From Thiosulfatihalobacter marinus (GTDB taxonomy: Bacteria > Pseudomonadota > Alphaproteobacteria > Rhodobacterales > Rhodobacteraceae), in assembly GCF_016019955.1 (NCBI RefSeq), contig NZ_JAECRZ010000001.1, positions 372,001 through 436,000 of the forward strand: a stretch of 64,000 bases of DNA. The letters are read 5' to 3'. The translations under genes were made by a program, and so were the position numbers. Under the pieces are notes generated by a model. That model had not been told where the DNA came from, did no database searches, and was given only the letters and a program-made list of their open reading frames with translations. Every line of letters begins with the position of its first letter. The first letter of the stretch is position 1. Shown here piece by piece: positions 1 through 9,351 of this stretch.

Positions 1-1
1 C

Positions 2-703
2 GCGCGCTGGTATGGCGGGCAACATGACGCGCTGGAGTGTCAGGCAGAGGCGGTATACGGGCTGACCGAATTCTACCGTGACGAGATCCGCAAGGCGCGG
101 CTTGTGGCCGGGACGGGATGCAACGCGGCGACCGGGCAGTATATCCTGTCGCCTTTGTTCAAAGCCGGTGTAATTGACTTTGATCATGTCATACTGGACC
201 TGAAATGTGCTGTATCGGGGGCGGGCCGGTCGCTGAAGGAGAACCTTTTGCATGCCGAGCTGAGCGAAGGGTATCACGCCTATGCCGTGGGTGGCACGCA
301 CCGGCATCTGGGCGAGTTCGACCAGGAGTTCAGCAAGATCGCAGGCCGCGAGGTGAAGATCCAGTTCACGCCGCATCTGGTGCCTGCGAACCGGGGGATC
401 CTGGGGACCGGCTATGTGCACGGTGATGCGCGCGAAATATATGATACACTGTCGGCGGTTTATGCTGACGAGCCGTTCATCAGGGTACTGCCATTTGGCG
501 AAACGCCGAGCACGAAACATATCCGGGCCTCGAACTTCTGCCATATCGGCGTGGTTGCGGACCGGATCGAGGGCCGCGTGATCGTGATCGCGGCACTGGA
601 CAATTTGACCAAGGGCTCAAGCGGGCAGGCATTGCAGAACGCGAACCTGATGCTTGGGGAAGAGGAAACAGAGGGCCTGATGTTGGCGCCGGTCTTCCCG
701 TAA
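2..703 (+). CDS. argC: N-acetyl-gamma-glutamyl-phosphate reductase, 5'-truncated by the window edge
   Basis: Arginine biosynthesis enzyme that reduces N-acetylglutamyl phosphate to the semialdehyde with NADPH. The open frame runs from the first bases of the window to a stop at 701-703, so only the C-terminal 233 or so residues are seen. The segment GTGCNAATG holds the likely catalytic cysteine. The C-terminal part has the ArgC pattern of [16 protein letters not shown], and the closing [19 protein letters not shown] helix. The gene is followed 21 bp later by ccmE on the same strand. The partial state is due to the window edge, not to decay. Confidence 0.95.
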   Translation, partial: ARWYGGQHDALECQAEAVYGLTEFYRDEIRKARLVAGTGCNAATGQYILSPLFKAGVIDFDHVILDLKCAVSGAGRSLKENLLHAELSEGYHAYAVGGTHRHLGEFDQEFSKIAGREVKIQFTPHLVPANRGILGTGYVHGDAREIYDTLSAVYADEPFIRVLPFGETPSTKHIRASNFCHIGVVADRIEGRVIVIAALDNLTKGSSGQALQNANLMLGEEETEGLMLAPVFP

Positions 704-724
704 GGCCCAAGAAGGGGATAGAGG

Positions 725-1174
725 ATGAAGAACCTCAAGAAACGACGCAGAATCCAGGTGATCATTGTCGCCTTCGTGGCGCTGGCCGTGTCGACGGCGT
801 TGATCGGGTATGCCATGCAGGACGGGATCAATTTCTTCCGCTCGCCCAGCGAAGTGGCCGAATCGCCGCCCCCCGCCAGCGAGGTTTTCCGTATTGGCGG
901 GCTGGTCGAGGAGGGCACGCTGAAGCGCGGAGAGGGCGAGATCGTGACCTTTTCGGTGACGGATGGCGGCGCGTCGATCAAGGTGACCTATGCCGGTGTG
1001 CTGCCGGACCTGTTCGAGGAAAAGCAGGGCATGGTTGGTACGGGCCGTTACATCAACGGCGTGTTCGAAGCGGATGAAATCCTGGCCAAGCACGACGAAA
1101 GCTATATGCCCCGCGAAGTGGTGGATGCGCTGAAGGCGCAGGGGGTCTATGTGGAGCCCGAAGAAGGCACCTGA
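725..1174 (+). CDS. ccmE: Cytochrome c maturation protein CcmE, periplasmic heme chaperone
   Basis: CcmE binds heme covalently after CcmC/CcmD and hands it to the CcmF/CcmH lyase for attachment to apocytochrome c. The 149-residue protein has a basic N-terminus, one membrane anchor at about residues 10-31 and a periplasmic beta-barrel (OB-fold) domain. The heme-binding HxxxY motif is visible as H123 and Y127. A Shine-Dalgarno-like GAGG sits just before the ATG. A rho-independent terminator follows at 1201-1229, so the downstream phage-like pair is probably transcribed separately. ccmF and ccmH resume at 2516. Confidence 0.96.
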   Translation: MKNLKKRRRIQVIIVAFVALAVSTALIGYAMQDGINFFRSPSEVAESPPPASEVFRIGGLVEEGTLKRGEGEIVTFSVTDGGASIKVTYAGVLPDLFEEKQGMVGTGRYINGVFEADEILAKHDESYMPREVVDALKAQGVYVEPEEGT

Positions 1175-1200
1175 GGGTCCGCCGGAACCACAGGTCGCGC

Positions 1201-1229
1201 GCCCGCCGTTGTCTGACGGCGGGCTTTTT
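1201..1229 (+). terminator. Rho-independent terminator after ccmE
   Basis: Stem GCCCGCCGT (1201-1209) pairs with ACGGCGGGC (1216-1224) around a six-base loop and is followed directly by TTTTT. It lies 26 bp after the ccmE stop and before the endolysin gene, which therefore needs its own promoter between about 1230 and 1314. Confidence 0.85.
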
Positions 1230-1325
1230 CGTGCCGGGATCGGGGCGGGGCGTACGGTGGTCTTGGGCGGTGTTAACGCCTTTGCGGCAATCTGTGGCGC
1301 ACCGAGATCAGCGCGAGGAGCTGCC

Positions 1326-1937
1326 ATGCTGGACGTTCGTCAGATAGCCCGAGAGATAATCGACCGCGAAGGCGGGTTCGTGAATGACCCGGACGATCCG
1401 GGGGGGGCCACGAAATACGGGGTCACGATCGAGACCGCGCGCCGGGTCGGGCTGGACAAGGACGGCGATGGCGACGTGGACGTGAGCGACCTGCGCGCGC
1501 TGAGCCGCGAGGATGCGGTACGGGTGTTCATGGAATACTATTTTCAGCGTCCCGGGATCGCAAGGCTGCCCGAAGTGCTGCAAGCGTCGGTGTTCGACAT
1601 GTATGTCAACGCGGGCGCGAATGCGGTGAAGATCCTGCAACGCCTGCTGGGCCAGATGGGGCATCGCGTGGACGTGGACGGCGCGATCGGGCCGCAAACC
1701 GTTGCTGCCAGCCAGGCGGCGGCAGCGGCGGCGCCCGATCACCTCGCGGATGCCTACGGGATCGCGCGGCGCAACTATTATTTCCGACTGGCCGACCAGC
1801 GCCCGGCCTCACGCAAATACGCGCGCAGCCGGTCGGGTGGCAAGGGCGGCTGGATCGAACGCGCCGAAGTGTTCATTTCGCCCCGTTATCACATGAGCGC
1901 GGCGGAGTTTCACAAGCGGGTGGCGGCATGGGACTGA
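1326..1937 (+). CDS. GTA-type endolysin, glycoside hydrolase family 108 (N-acetylmuramidase)
   Basis: Peptidoglycan hydrolase of 203 residues. The GH108 signature with the catalytic glutamate (E15, in REGGFVNDP) and DPGGATKYGVT lies at residues 14-34. An EF-hand-like loop (D44, D46, D48, G49, D52, D55) is inserted before the helical part. The C-terminal half fits the peptidoglycan-binding domain that usually follows GH108. There is no signal peptide, so release must depend on a holin, and the next gene, overlapping by 10 bp, encodes one. GAGGAG at 1315-1320 precedes the ATG. In R. capsulatus a comparable endolysin-holin pair (recalled as rcc00555/rcc00556) releases GTA particles. That this pair does the same here is inference. 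Confidence 0.88.
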   Translation: MLDVRQIAREIIDREGGFVNDPDDPGGATKYGVTIETARRVGLDKDGDGDVDVSDLRALSREDAVRVFMEYYFQRPGIARLPEVLQASVFDMYVNAGANAVKILQRLLGQMGHRVDVDGAIGPQTVAASQAAAAAAPDHLADAYGIARRNYYFRLADQRPASRKYARSRSGGKGGWIERAEVFISPRYHMSAAEFHKRVAAWD

Positions 1938-2458
1938 TCGAGCGGATATTGTCGGCGTTTTTTGGCGGCGGGCGCAACGTGGTGGCGCAAACCGCCGAGG
2001 TGTTTCGCGAGAATGCCGAGGCCGGCGCGGGACGGGCCCAGGAGGTGCAGATCGCGGCAATGGAGGGATTCGCGGCAGAGTTTCGACAGGCCGGGCGCGG
2101 AAGGTTTGACCGGATCATGGATGGCGTGAACCGGCTGCCGCGTCCGGCCATGGCGCTGGGCTGTCTGGGGCTGATCGTGTCGGCCATGATCAGCCCGGTG
2201 TGGTTTGCCGAACGCATGGCGGGGATCGCGCTTGTTCCGGAGCCGCTGTGGTGGCTGTTGGGCGTGGTGGTGAGTTTCTATTTCGGCGCGCGCCACCAGG
2301 CCAAGGGCCAGGAATTCCAGCGCAGCATCGCCGGAACCATGGCGCAGGTGCCGCGCGTGGTGGACAACATCCGCGCGGTGCGCGCGCTGGAGGACGGGAC
2401 CGGCGGCGCCGAGGAGAACGCGGCGCTGGCAGAGTGGACAAAGAGCCGCGCCCGATAG
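1928..2458 (+). CDS. GTA holin, '3TM holin for gene-transfer release' family
   Basis: A 176-residue protein that starts inside the end of the endolysin gene (10-bp overlap), a typical translationally coupled lysis cassette. The N-terminal half is polar and helical, rich in Ala, Gln and Glu. It is followed by hydrophobic segments at roughly residues 75-92 and 100-118, with a possible third short membrane-associated segment, then a charged C-terminal tail. This matches the GTA_holin_3TM family as I know it. The expected role is to permeabilise the inner membrane so that the endolysin reaches the wall. No capsid, portal or terminase gene is nearby, so this is not a prophage. Confidence 0.85.
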   Translation: MGLIERILSAFFGGGRNVVAQTAEVFRENAEAGAGRAQEVQIAAMEGFAAEFRQAGRGRFDRIMDGVNRLPRPAMALGCLGLIVSAMISPVWFAERMAGIALVPEPLWWLLGVVVSFYFGARHQAKGQEFQRSIAGTMAQVPRVVDNIRAVRALEDGTGGAEENAALAEWTKSRAR

Positions 2459-2515
2459 GGTGCCGACTTGACAAAAGCCATTGGCCGCGACTTTGACCCG
2501 GCCTATACATTGGCC

Positions 2516-4489
2516 ATGATCGTAGAATTTGGCCATTTTGCCCTGATACTGGCCGCCTTCACCGCCATGGTGCAGGCGGTCGTTCCGCTGATTGGTGCCC
2601 ATAACCGCTGGCCCGGCTGGATGGCCGTTGCGCGGCCGGCGGCAGGGCTGCAATTTTTCTTTACCGGCCTGTCCTTTGGGGCGCTGACCTATGCGTTCGT
2701 GACCTCGGATTTCACCGTGCAACTGGTGAACCTGAATTCGCACTCGCTCAAGCCGGTGCTTTACAAGGTGACGGGGGTTTGGGGGAATCACGAAGGGTCG
2801 ATGTTGTTGTGGGTCTTCATTCTGACCCTGTTCGGCGCCTGCCTGGCGTGGTTTGGCGGCAATCTTCCGCCCGGATTGCGGGCGCGGGCGTTGTCGGTGC
2901 AGGCGGCGGTGGGGGTTGCGTTTTACGGGTTCATCCTGTTCACGTCCAACCCGTTCGAGCGCATGAGCGTGGCGCCGCTTGACGGGCGCGGCCTGAACCC
3001 GATCCTCCAGGATCCGGGGTTGGCGCTGCATCCCCCGTTTCTGTATCTCGGCTATGTGGGGCTGAGCGTGTCGTTTTCCTTTGCCATTGCCGCCCTGATC
3101 GAGGGGCGGGTGGACGCCGCCTGGGCCCGTTGGGTGCGGCCATGGACGCTGGCGGCATGGGTGTTCCTGACCTTTGGTATCGTGTTGGGGTCGTGGTGGG
3201 CCTATTCCGAACTGGGCTGGGGCGGGATCTGGTTCTGGGATCCGGTGGAGAACGCGTCTTTCATGCCGTGGCTGCTGGCGGCGGCGTTGTTGCATTCGGC
3301 GATCGTGGTGGAAAAGCGTGAGGCGCTGAAGAGCTGGACCATCCTGTTGGCGATTCTGGCCTTTGGGTTTTCGCTGATCGGGACATTTCTTGTGCGGTCG
3401 GGGGTGATCACTTCGGTTCATGCCTTTGCCAATGATCCGGAGCGCGGGGTTTTCATCCTGGCCATTCTGGCGCTGTTCACCGGGGGCGGGCTGGTGTTGT
3501 TCGCGGCGCGCGCCTCGGCGATGGAGGCAAAGGGGATCTTTGGCATGGTCAGCCGCGAAAGCGCGCTGGTCGTGAACAATGTCCTGTTGGCGGTGAGCTG
3601 TTTCGTGGTGTTTGTCGGAACGATCTGGCCGCTGGTGAGCGATATCTTCTTCGTGCGCAAGCTGAGCGTGGGGGCGCCGTTTTTTGACACGGCGTTCACG
3701 CCGTTTGTCGTGGCCATGGGGGTGATCCTGCCCGTTGGGGCGATACTGCCCTGGAAACGGGCAAGGCTGGGCAAGGCGATGCGGCCGCTGATCCCGGCGC
3801 TTGTGCTGGCGCTGGGGCTGGCTGGTCTGGCCTGGGCGATGCAGAGCGGGCGCACCCTTTTGGGGCCGGTCGGGCTCTTCCTGGGGGCGTGGCTGGTTTT
3901 TGGCGCCCTGACCGACCTGTATACACGCACCGGCCGCGGGGCGCGGGGCGCCCGTCTGCGGCGGCTGGCGCGGCTGCCGCGGGCCGACTGGGGCAAGGCC
4001 GTGGCCCATGCGGGGCTGGGCGTGACGATATTCGCCGTTGCCGGGCTTTGGGCGTGGGAAAAAGAGGACATCCGCGTTGCGTTTGCGAACAATCCGTTCG
4101 AGTTTGCCGGCTACGAGTTCACACTGGAGCGCGTGCGTGACGTGCAGGGGCCGAACTATCGGTCGACGATGGCCGATGTGCGCCTGCGCAGGGACGGGCG
4201 CGACGTGACGGTATTGCAGCCGGAAAAGCGGGTGTATTCGGTATCGAACACGCCGACAACGGAGGCCGCGATCCATTACCGGCTCTTGCGCGATATCTAC
4301 GTGGTCCTGGGGGATGCTCAGCTGGGCGGCGGGTATACTTTGCGCAGCTATAGCAAGCCGCTGACCAGCTGGCTTTGGATCGGCACGTTGATGATGGCGT
4401 TGGGTGGCGGGCTGAGCCTGTCGGACCGGCGCTATCGCGTGGCGGCCGGGGGGCGCAAGGCTGCGATCAGGGGAGTGCCCGCGCAATGA
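2516..4489 (+). CDS. ccmF: Heme lyase CcmF (cytochrome c-type biogenesis)
   Basis: Large polytopic membrane protein (657 residues) of the System I cytochrome c maturation machinery. With CcmH it ligates heme from CcmE to CxxCH motifs in the periplasm. The tryptophan-rich WWD domain is visible as VTGVWGNHEGSMLLWVF followed by GSWWAYSELGWGGIWFWDPVENAS. Conserved histidines lie in HEGS, LHPPFLYLGYVG and the 'VITSVHAF' region. The frame is open from a TTG at 2468, but the family begins M-I-x-E-x-G-H-F-A, so the ATG at 2516 was chosen. It overlaps ccmH by four bases (ATGA). Confidence 0.95.
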   Translation: MIVEFGHFALILAAFTAMVQAVVPLIGAHNRWPGWMAVARPAAGLQFFFTGLSFGALTYAFVTSDFTVQLVNLNSHSLKPVLYKVTGVWGNHEGSMLLWVFILTLFGACLAWFGGNLPPGLRARALSVQAAVGVAFYGFILFTSNPFERMSVAPLDGRGLNPILQDPGLALHPPFLYLGYVGLSVSFSFAIAALIEGRVDAAWARWVRPWTLAAWVFLTFGIVLGSWWAYSELGWGGIWFWDPVENASFMPWLLAAALLHSAIVVEKREALKSWTILLAILAFGFSLIGTFLVRSGVITSVHAFANDPERGVFILAILALFTGGGLVLFAARASAMEAKGIFGMVSRESALVVNNVLLAVSCFVVFVGTIWPLVSDIFFVRKLSVGAPFFDTAFTPFVVAMGVILPVGAILPWKRARLGKAMRPLIPALVLALGLAGLAWAMQSGRTLLGPVGLFLGAWLVFGALTDLYTRTGRGARGARLRRLARLPRADWGKAVAHAGLGVTIFAVAGLWAWEKEDIRVAFANNPFEFAGYEFTLERVRDVQGPNYRSTMADVRLRRDGRDVTVLQPEKRVYSVSNTPTTEAAIHYRLLRDIYVVLGDAQLGGGYTLRSYSKPLTSWLWIGTLMMALGGGLSLSDRRYRVAAGGRKAAIRGVPAQ

Positions 4490-4956
4490 TCCGGTTGCGC
4501 AAGGCGATGGCCCCGCTGATCTGGGTCGTGATGCTGGCGGGCGCTGTCTGGGCGGTGCAACCCGACGAAGTTCTGGACGATCCGGTGCTGGAAAGCCGGG
4601 CGCGGGAAATCTCGAAGGAGTTGCGCTGTCTGGTGTGCCGCAACGAAAACATTGACGAATCGAACGCCGATCTTGCGCGCGATCTGCGTCTTTTGGTGCG
4701 CGAACGGCTGGTCGCCGGAGACAGTGACACGGAAGTTGTCGACTATGTGGTGGATCGCTTTGGTGAATATGTGCTGTTGCGGCCGCGAACCGGCGGGTCC
4801 AATATCCTGCTGTGGGCGGCGGGCCCCGCGGCGCTTGGCCTTGCGCTGATCATGTCGGGGCTATACCTGCGGCGTCGCAGCCTGGCGCCCCCGCGCCATG
4901 CGGGTGGGCTGAGCGCGCAGGAAGAGGCGCGACTGAAGGAAATCCTGAAAGACTGA
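4486..4956 (+). CDS. ccmH: Cytochrome c maturation protein CcmH (thiol reductant of apocytochrome c)
   Basis: A 156-residue protein with an N-terminal signal or anchor (residues 1-23), the LRCLVCRNEN redox motif (LRCxxC), a three-helix periplasmic domain and a C-terminal membrane helix (about 105-125). It keeps the apocytochrome CxxCH cysteines reduced and works with CcmF. The ATG overlaps the ccmF stop, so the two are translationally coupled. No CcmG-type thioredoxin or CcmI part is fused to it, and neither gene is in the window. Confidence 0.94.
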   Translation: MIRLRKAMAPLIWVVMLAGAVWAVQPDEVLDDPVLESRAREISKELRCLVCRNENIDESNADLARDLRLLVRERLVAGDSDTEVVDYVVDRFGEYVLLRPRTGGSNILLWAAGPAALGLALIMSGLYLRRRSLAPPRHAGGLSAQEEARLKEILKD

Positions 4957-5022
4957 CGTGAGGTCCGGCTTGGAGCACGCGAAATGCGATGCCAGGCTGG
5001 TAATGGCAGCGGAGGCACGCGA

Positions 5023-5799
5023 ATGAATTATGAAACCATCTCAGTGAGCAACTCGGACGGTGTGGCGATCGTGACGCTGGACCGGCCCGACACGATGAAC
5101 GCGCTGACCCAGCAGATGCGGGCCGAGATCACCGACGCGGTGATCGACGCCGGGCGCAATGCGCGGGTTGTGGTTCTGACCGGCGCGGGCAAGGCGTTCT
5201 GCTCGGGGCAGGATCTGGGCGACGGCGGCAGCGCGGCGTCGATGGATCTGGAGCGGGGGCTGCGGGATGAATATACGCCGATGATCCGCGCCATTCGGGA
5301 ATGCCCGGTGCCCACGATCAGCGCGGTAAACGGCGCCGCGGCGGGGGCGGGTGCGAACCTAGCGTTGGCGGCGGATGTGGTGATTGCCGCCCAGAGCGCC
5401 TATTTTTTGCAGGCCTTTGCCCGGATTGGGCTGATGCCGGATGCGGGGGGCACCTATGTGTTGCCGCGCGCCATGGGCATGGCCAAGGCGATGGGCGCGG
5501 CATTGTTCGCCGACAGGATCTCCGCCCGCCAGGCCGATGACTGGGGCATGATCTGGGAATCGGTCGGGGACGATGTGTTTGACGCGCATTGGCGCGAGAG
5601 GGCCGCGCATCTGGCCAACGGACCGACACAAGCCTATGCCCGTATCAAGCAGGCGATGCGCGAAAGCTGGGACAAGGACTGGATCGGCCAGATGGAAAAC
5701 GAGGCCCGGTTGCAGGGCCGTCTGGGCAAGACACGCGATTTCCAGGAAGGCGTATTGGCGTTTCTGGAAAAGCGCCCCGCGAATTACGAGGGGCGCTGA
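5023..5799 (+). CDS. PaaG-like enoyl-CoA hydratase/isomerase family protein
   Basis: Crotonase-fold protein of 258 residues. The oxyanion-hole segments GAGKAFCSGQDL and NGAAAGAGANLALA are intact. The region GLMPDAGGTYVLPRAMG, followed by ADDWGMIWESV, closely follows PaaG, which isomerises 1,2-epoxyphenylacetyl-CoA to the oxepin in phenylacetate degradation. The aspartate in MPDAGG corresponds to the PaaG active-site acid. No other paa gene is in the window, so the substrate is uncertain and a general 2,3-dehydroadipyl-CoA or enoyl-CoA role is possible. The ATG at 5023 follows GGAGG; an upstream ATG at 4984 is less likely. Confidence 0.85.
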   Translation: MNYETISVSNSDGVAIVTLDRPDTMNALTQQMRAEITDAVIDAGRNARVVVLTGAGKAFCSGQDLGDGGSAASMDLERGLRDEYTPMIRAIRECPVPTISAVNGAAAGAGANLALAADVVIAAQSAYFLQAFARIGLMPDAGGTYVLPRAMGMAKAMGAALFADRISARQADDWGMIWESVGDDVFDAHWRERAAHLANGPTQAYARIKQAMRESWDKDWIGQMENEARLQGRLGKTRDFQEGVLAFLEKRPANYEGR

Positions 5800-5806
5800 T
5801 CCGTCG

Positions 5807-6310
5807 TCAGCCGCGCAGATGCGCCATGAGGGCCAGTGCCTCGGGGGTGGGTTTGCGTTCTACACGTCGATAGGCGGAACCGTCGGTGGCCCGCGTGGCA
5901 AGCCCGTGGTCGATCAACGAGCGCCGCACAAGGACGTGATCCGGAAAGGCCAGACCCTCTTTCAGTATGGTGTTGACCTCTTTTTCCGTCATCTTGCGAT
6001 GCGCCGGAAGCCGTGCCCAGAACGGCCAGAGGCACAGACCCTGAACCTTGGTCCATTTCGGCCAGCGCGCCATGCGCCCGGTGTCGTCAAAAACCCGCAT
6101 GGCGCGTTTTAGCGCGAGTTCGTCCAGATCCGGCGCGGATGGCTGTGCGGAGCGCAGATGCTGGTGGTTGCGATAGCCTGCTGCCTTGGCAATCAGCGTC
6201 AGCATTGCGGCATGGCCGGGCAGGGCCTCGGTCTGGGAAAGCGATTTGCGCAAAATCCGCGCAAAGCCGGAGATATCGTCAATGAAAAGTGGCGTCACGT
6301 CTTTGGACAT
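5807..6310 (-). CDS. DUF2087 domain-containing protein
   Basis: A 167-residue cytoplasmic protein. The C-terminal part (about residues 90-160) has the DUF2087 pattern: WARLPAHRKMTEKEVNTIL, then HVLVRRSLIDHGLATRATDGSAYRRVE. This resembles a winged-helix fold that reads 'EKEVN...LRR.LVD.G...R..DG..Y'. The N-terminal part (FARILRKSLSQ) may be a second helical module found in similar proteins of this group. The predicted role is nucleic-acid binding or regulation, by fold only. The start chosen (MSKDV) removes an unconserved upstream extension. It converges with the PaaG-like gene, seven bases apart. Confidence 0.75.
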   Translation of the reverse strand: MSKDVTPLFIDDISGFARILRKSLSQTEALPGHAAMLTLIAKAAGYRNHQHLRSAQPSAPDLDELALKRAMRVFDDTGRMARWPKWTKVQGLCLWPFWARLPAHRKMTEKEVNTILKEGLAFPDHVLVRRSLIDHGLATRATDGSAYRRVERKPTPEALALMAHLRG

Positions 6311-6498
6311 GGCCGAGCATCCTTTTGGCACTGTGCCGCCCCGGAGGGGTCGATGGCCGCCCTTGTCGACGGCACGAACAAAGGGTGCTGTCGGTGGTAT
6401 CAAACAGGTTTAGCGTGGTCGGATGACCGGCGGCGCCTTGGTGAACTGCGGACCATGGGCGGGACATAGGCGCCTTTGCGCCAGACCGCAAGCCCACG

Positions 6499-6527
6499 AA
6501 AAAGGGGCCGCCCGAAAGAGCGGCCCC
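6499..6527 (-). terminator. Rho-independent terminator of gltA
   Basis: On the minus strand GGGGCCGC (6527-6520) pairs with GCGGCCCC (6511-6504) and is followed by TTTTT (6503-6499). It lies 24 bases past the gltA stop. Confidence 0.85.
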
Positions 6528-6550
6528 TTGGCAGATCAGTGACGCCGGGA

Positions 6551-7846
6551 TCAGCGGTTTTCGATATCCACGTAGTCGCGTTCGGTTTCGCCCAGGTAGA
6601 GCTGGCGCGGGCGGCCGATCTTGTGGGCCGGATCGGACAGCTGCTCTTTCCACTGGGAAATCCAGCCGACGGTGCGCGACAGCGCAAAAACCGGGGTGAA
6701 CATCGACGTGGGGAAGCCCATCGCCTCGAGGATGATGCCCGAGTAGAAATCGACGTTCGGGAACAGCTTTTTCTCGGCGAAATAGGGATCGGCCAGGGCG
6801 GCGGCCTCGAGTTCCTTGGCGGTGGCCAGGATCGGGTTGTTCTCGACGCCCAGAAGTTCCAGCACCTCGTCGGCGGACTGTTTCATGACCGTCGCGCGCG
6901 GGTCGAAATTCTTGTAGACGCGGTGGCCAAAGCCCATCAGACGGAACGGATCGTTCTTGTCCTTGGCGCGGGCGATATATTCCGGGATGTTTTCCGGCGA
7001 GCCGATTTCCTTGAGCATCTCCAGGCAGGCCTGGTTGGCGCCGCCATGGGCCGGGCCCCAGAGGCAGGCGATGCCGGCGGCGATACAGGCGAACGGGTTG
7101 GCGCCCGAAGACGAGGCCAGGCGCACCGTCGAGGTGGAGGCGTTCTGTTCGTGATCGGCATGCAGGGTGAAGATGCGGTCCATGGCGCGGCTGAGGATCG
7201 GATCGACATGGTATTCTTCGGCCGGGACGGCAAAGCACATGTGCAGGAAGTTGGCCGCGTAATCGAGATCGTTGCGCGGATACATGAACGGTTGGCCGAT
7301 CGAGTATTTATAGGCCATCGCCGCAATCGTCGGCATCTTGGCGATCAGGCGGTGGCTGGCAACTTCGCGCTGGCGCGGGTCGCTGATGTCGGTCGAATCG
7401 TGGTAGAAGGCCGACATGGCACCGACCACGCCCACCATGGTGGCCATCGGATGCGCGTCGCGGCGGAAGCCGCGGAAGAAGTTGTGCATCTGTTCGTGGA
7501 TCATGGTGTGGCGGGTGATCGTGCGCTCGAAATCCTCAAGCTCGGCCGCCGAGGGCAGTTCGCCGTAGAGCAGCAGATAGCAGACTTCGAGATAGTGCGA
7601 TTTGCCCGCCAGCTGGTCGATCGGGTAGCCGCGGTGCAGCAGTTCGCCTTTTTCACCGTCGATATAGGTGATGGTCGAGTCGCAGGCCGCAGTCGAGGTG
7701 AAGCCGGGGTCATAGGTGAACACGCCAGCCTGGCCATAGAGCTTGCGAATGTCCAGCACATCCGGCCCCGCAGTGGGCGAATGGATCGGCAGTTCGTAGC
7801 TTTGACCGTCGATCGTCAAAGTCGCGGTTTTCTGAGTGTCAGACAT
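6551..7846 (-). CDS. gltA: Citrate synthase (type II)
   Basis: TCA-cycle entry enzyme that condenses acetyl-CoA and oxaloacetate. The 431-residue length and N-terminal beta-domain ([28 protein letters not shown]) are those of the Gram-negative hexameric, NADH-sensitive type. Catalytic signatures are visible: [26 protein letters not shown], and [14 protein letters not shown]. Transcribed alone, leftward, with a strong terminator at 6499-6527. gltX lies upstream in the same direction with a 72-bp gap. Confidence 0.97.
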   Translation of the reverse strand: MSDTQKTATLTIDGQSYELPIHSPTAGPDVLDIRKLYGQAGVFTYDPGFTSTAACDSTITYIDGEKGELLHRGYPIDQLAGKSHYLEVCYLLLYGELPSAAELEDFERTITRHTMIHEQMHNFFRGFRRDAHPMATMVGVVGAMSAFYHDSTDISDPRQREVASHRLIAKMPTIAAMAYKYSIGQPFMYPRNDLDYAANFLHMCFAVPAEEYHVDPILSRAMDRIFTLHADHEQNASTSTVRLASSSGANPFACIAAGIACLWGPAHGGANQACLEMLKEIGSPENIPEYIARAKDKNDPFRLMGFGHRVYKNFDPRATVMKQSADEVLELLGVENNPILATAKELEAAALADPYFAEKKLFPNVDFYSGIILEAMGFPTSMFTPVFALSRTVGWISQWKEQLSDPAHKIGRPRQLYLGETERDYVDIENR

Positions 7847-7918
7847 TCAATTTCCCTTCATCTTCATGCCCGAGCGCGGATCACGCGAGCGTTGCTTGTT
7901 AGGTGGGACGCAACCCGA

Positions 7919-9343
7919 TCAGCCGTCTTGCGCCGCCGCTTCGTATCGGGCCGCGTCCATCAGGCGGGCGAGCGTTTCCTCGCGGCCCAGGACCAGCATC
8001 ATGTCGAATACGCTTGGTGTCACCGCGCGCCCCGCAAGCGCCGCCCGCAAGGGACCAGCCATCTTGCCGAACTTGATTTCGCGGGCTTCTGCGAAAGCGC
8101 TTGTGACAGCCTCCAAACCGTCTCGCGTCCAGCTAGCATTTTGCAGCTGCGGCGTCAATTCTGTCAGTATACCACGGGATACTGAATCAAGGTTTTTCGC
8201 GGCCTTCGCATCCGGTTCCAGCGGGCGATCGGCCAATACAAAGTGAGCTTTTTCAATAAGTTCCGGGAAGGTCTTGGCGCGCTCTTTGAGGCAATACATC
8301 GCAGTCCCCAAAAGGGTGGACTTTTCGTCGCTGAGGGGGGGCAGCCCTGTTGCGACGAGAAATTCCTGCAATTCTTGCAGCAGTGCGGCATCGTCCGCGG
8401 CGGCGATGTGCTGGCCGCAGAGGTTTTCCAGCTTTCTGGTGTCGAACCGGGCCGGGCTTTTGCCGATTCCGTCAAGATCAAACCACGCCCGGGCCTGCGC
8501 ATCGGTGAAATATTCGTCATCGCCATGGCTCCAGCCCAGGCGCGCGAGGTAGTTGCGCATTCCCGCCGCCGGATAGCCCATCTTCTGGTATTCCCCGGCC
8601 CCCAGCGCGCCGTGGCGCTTGGACAGCTTCTTGCCGTCCGGTCCGTGGATCAGCGGAATATGCGCCCAGACCGGCACGTCCCAGCCCATGGCCTGATAGA
8701 TCATCATCTGGCGCGCCGCGTTGTTGAGATGGTCGTCGCCCCGGATCACGTGGGTCACGCCCATGTCATGGTCATCGACAACCACCGCCAGCATGTAGAC
8801 CGGCGTGCCGTCCGAGCGCAGCAGGATCATGTCGTCAAGCTGGTCGTTGCGAATGGTGACATCGCCCTGGACCTGATCGCGGATCACGGTTTCGCCGGTC
8901 AGAGGCGCCTTGATGCGGATCGCGTGGGGGGCGTCGGGATGGGTTGCCGGGTCGGCATCGCGCCAGGGGCTGCGATAGAGGGTCGATCTTCCCTCGGCGC
9001 GGGCCTGTTCGCGGAAGGCGGCGATTTCGTCCTGCGTGGCAAAGCATTTATACGCCTTGCCCTGGGCCAGAAGCTGGTGCGCCACCTCGGCGTGACGCGC
9101 GGCGCCCTCGAACTGGGACACCACGTCGCCATCGTGATCCAGGCCCAGCCAGGCCAGCCCTTGCAGGATGGCGGCCGTTGCCTCGGGGGTGGAGCGGGCG
9201 CGGTCCGTATCTTCGATCCGCAGCAGGAACTTGCCGCCCCGGCCACGGGCGTAGAGCCAGTTGAACAGCGCGGTGCGCGCGCCGCCGATATGCAGGAAAC
9301 CGGTGGGGGATGGGGCGAAACGGGTGACGACCTGGGCTGACAT
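7919..9343 (-). CDS. gltX: Glutamyl-tRNA synthetase
   Basis: Class I aminoacyl-tRNA synthetase, 474 residues. The HIGH motif appears as [20 protein letters not shown] and the KMSKS motif as [11 protein letters not shown]. The C-terminal helical anticodon-binding domain is complete. The start at 9343 (MSAQVV) puts the protein in register with the family. An ATG nine codons upstream (9370) would place the CtrA-like box at 9352-9367 inside the gene. Divergent from comEC. A second, shorter GlxRS-like gene (gluQ) lies at 12319. Confidence 0.96.
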   Translation of the reverse strand: MSAQVVTRFAPSPTGFLHIGGARTALFNWLYARGRGGKFLLRIEDTDRARSTPEATAAILQGLAWLGLDHDGDVVSQFEGAARHAEVAHQLLAQGKAYKCFATQDEIAAFREQARAEGRSTLYRSPWRDADPATHPDAPHAIRIKAPLTGETVIRDQVQGDVTIRNDQLDDMILLRSDGTPVYMLAVVVDDHDMGVTHVIRGDDHLNNAARQMMIYQAMGWDVPVWAHIPLIHGPDGKKLSKRHGALGAGEYQKMGYPAAGMRNYLARLGWSHGDDEYFTDAQARAWFDLDGIGKSPARFDTRKLENLCGQHIAAADDAALLQELQEFLVATGLPPLSDEKSTLLGTAMYCLKERAKTFPELIEKAHFVLADRPLEPDAKAAKNLDSVSRGILTELTPQLQNASWTRDGLEAVTSAFAEAREIKFGKMAGPLRAALAGRAVTPSVFDMMLVLGREETLARLMDAARYEAAAQDG

Positions 9344-9351
9344 CGGGGAGC

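Noticed and set aside
1273-1277. TTAAC upstream of the endolysin as a CtrA site
   Set aside because: Only one half-site is present; the second position reads GCGGC. Direct control by the GTA activator is more plausible.
1326-2458. Endolysin-holin pair as a prophage remnant
   Set aside because: No integrase, repressor, attachment repeat or structural gene is near, both genes are intact, and the holin is of the GTA release type.
1910-4486. Very long open frame (858 codons) on the minus strand opposite the holin and ccmF
   Set aside because: It is antisense to well-recognised genes, is rich in Pro, Arg, His and Gln, and resembles no family. Such frames are common opposite GC-rich genes with high GC3.
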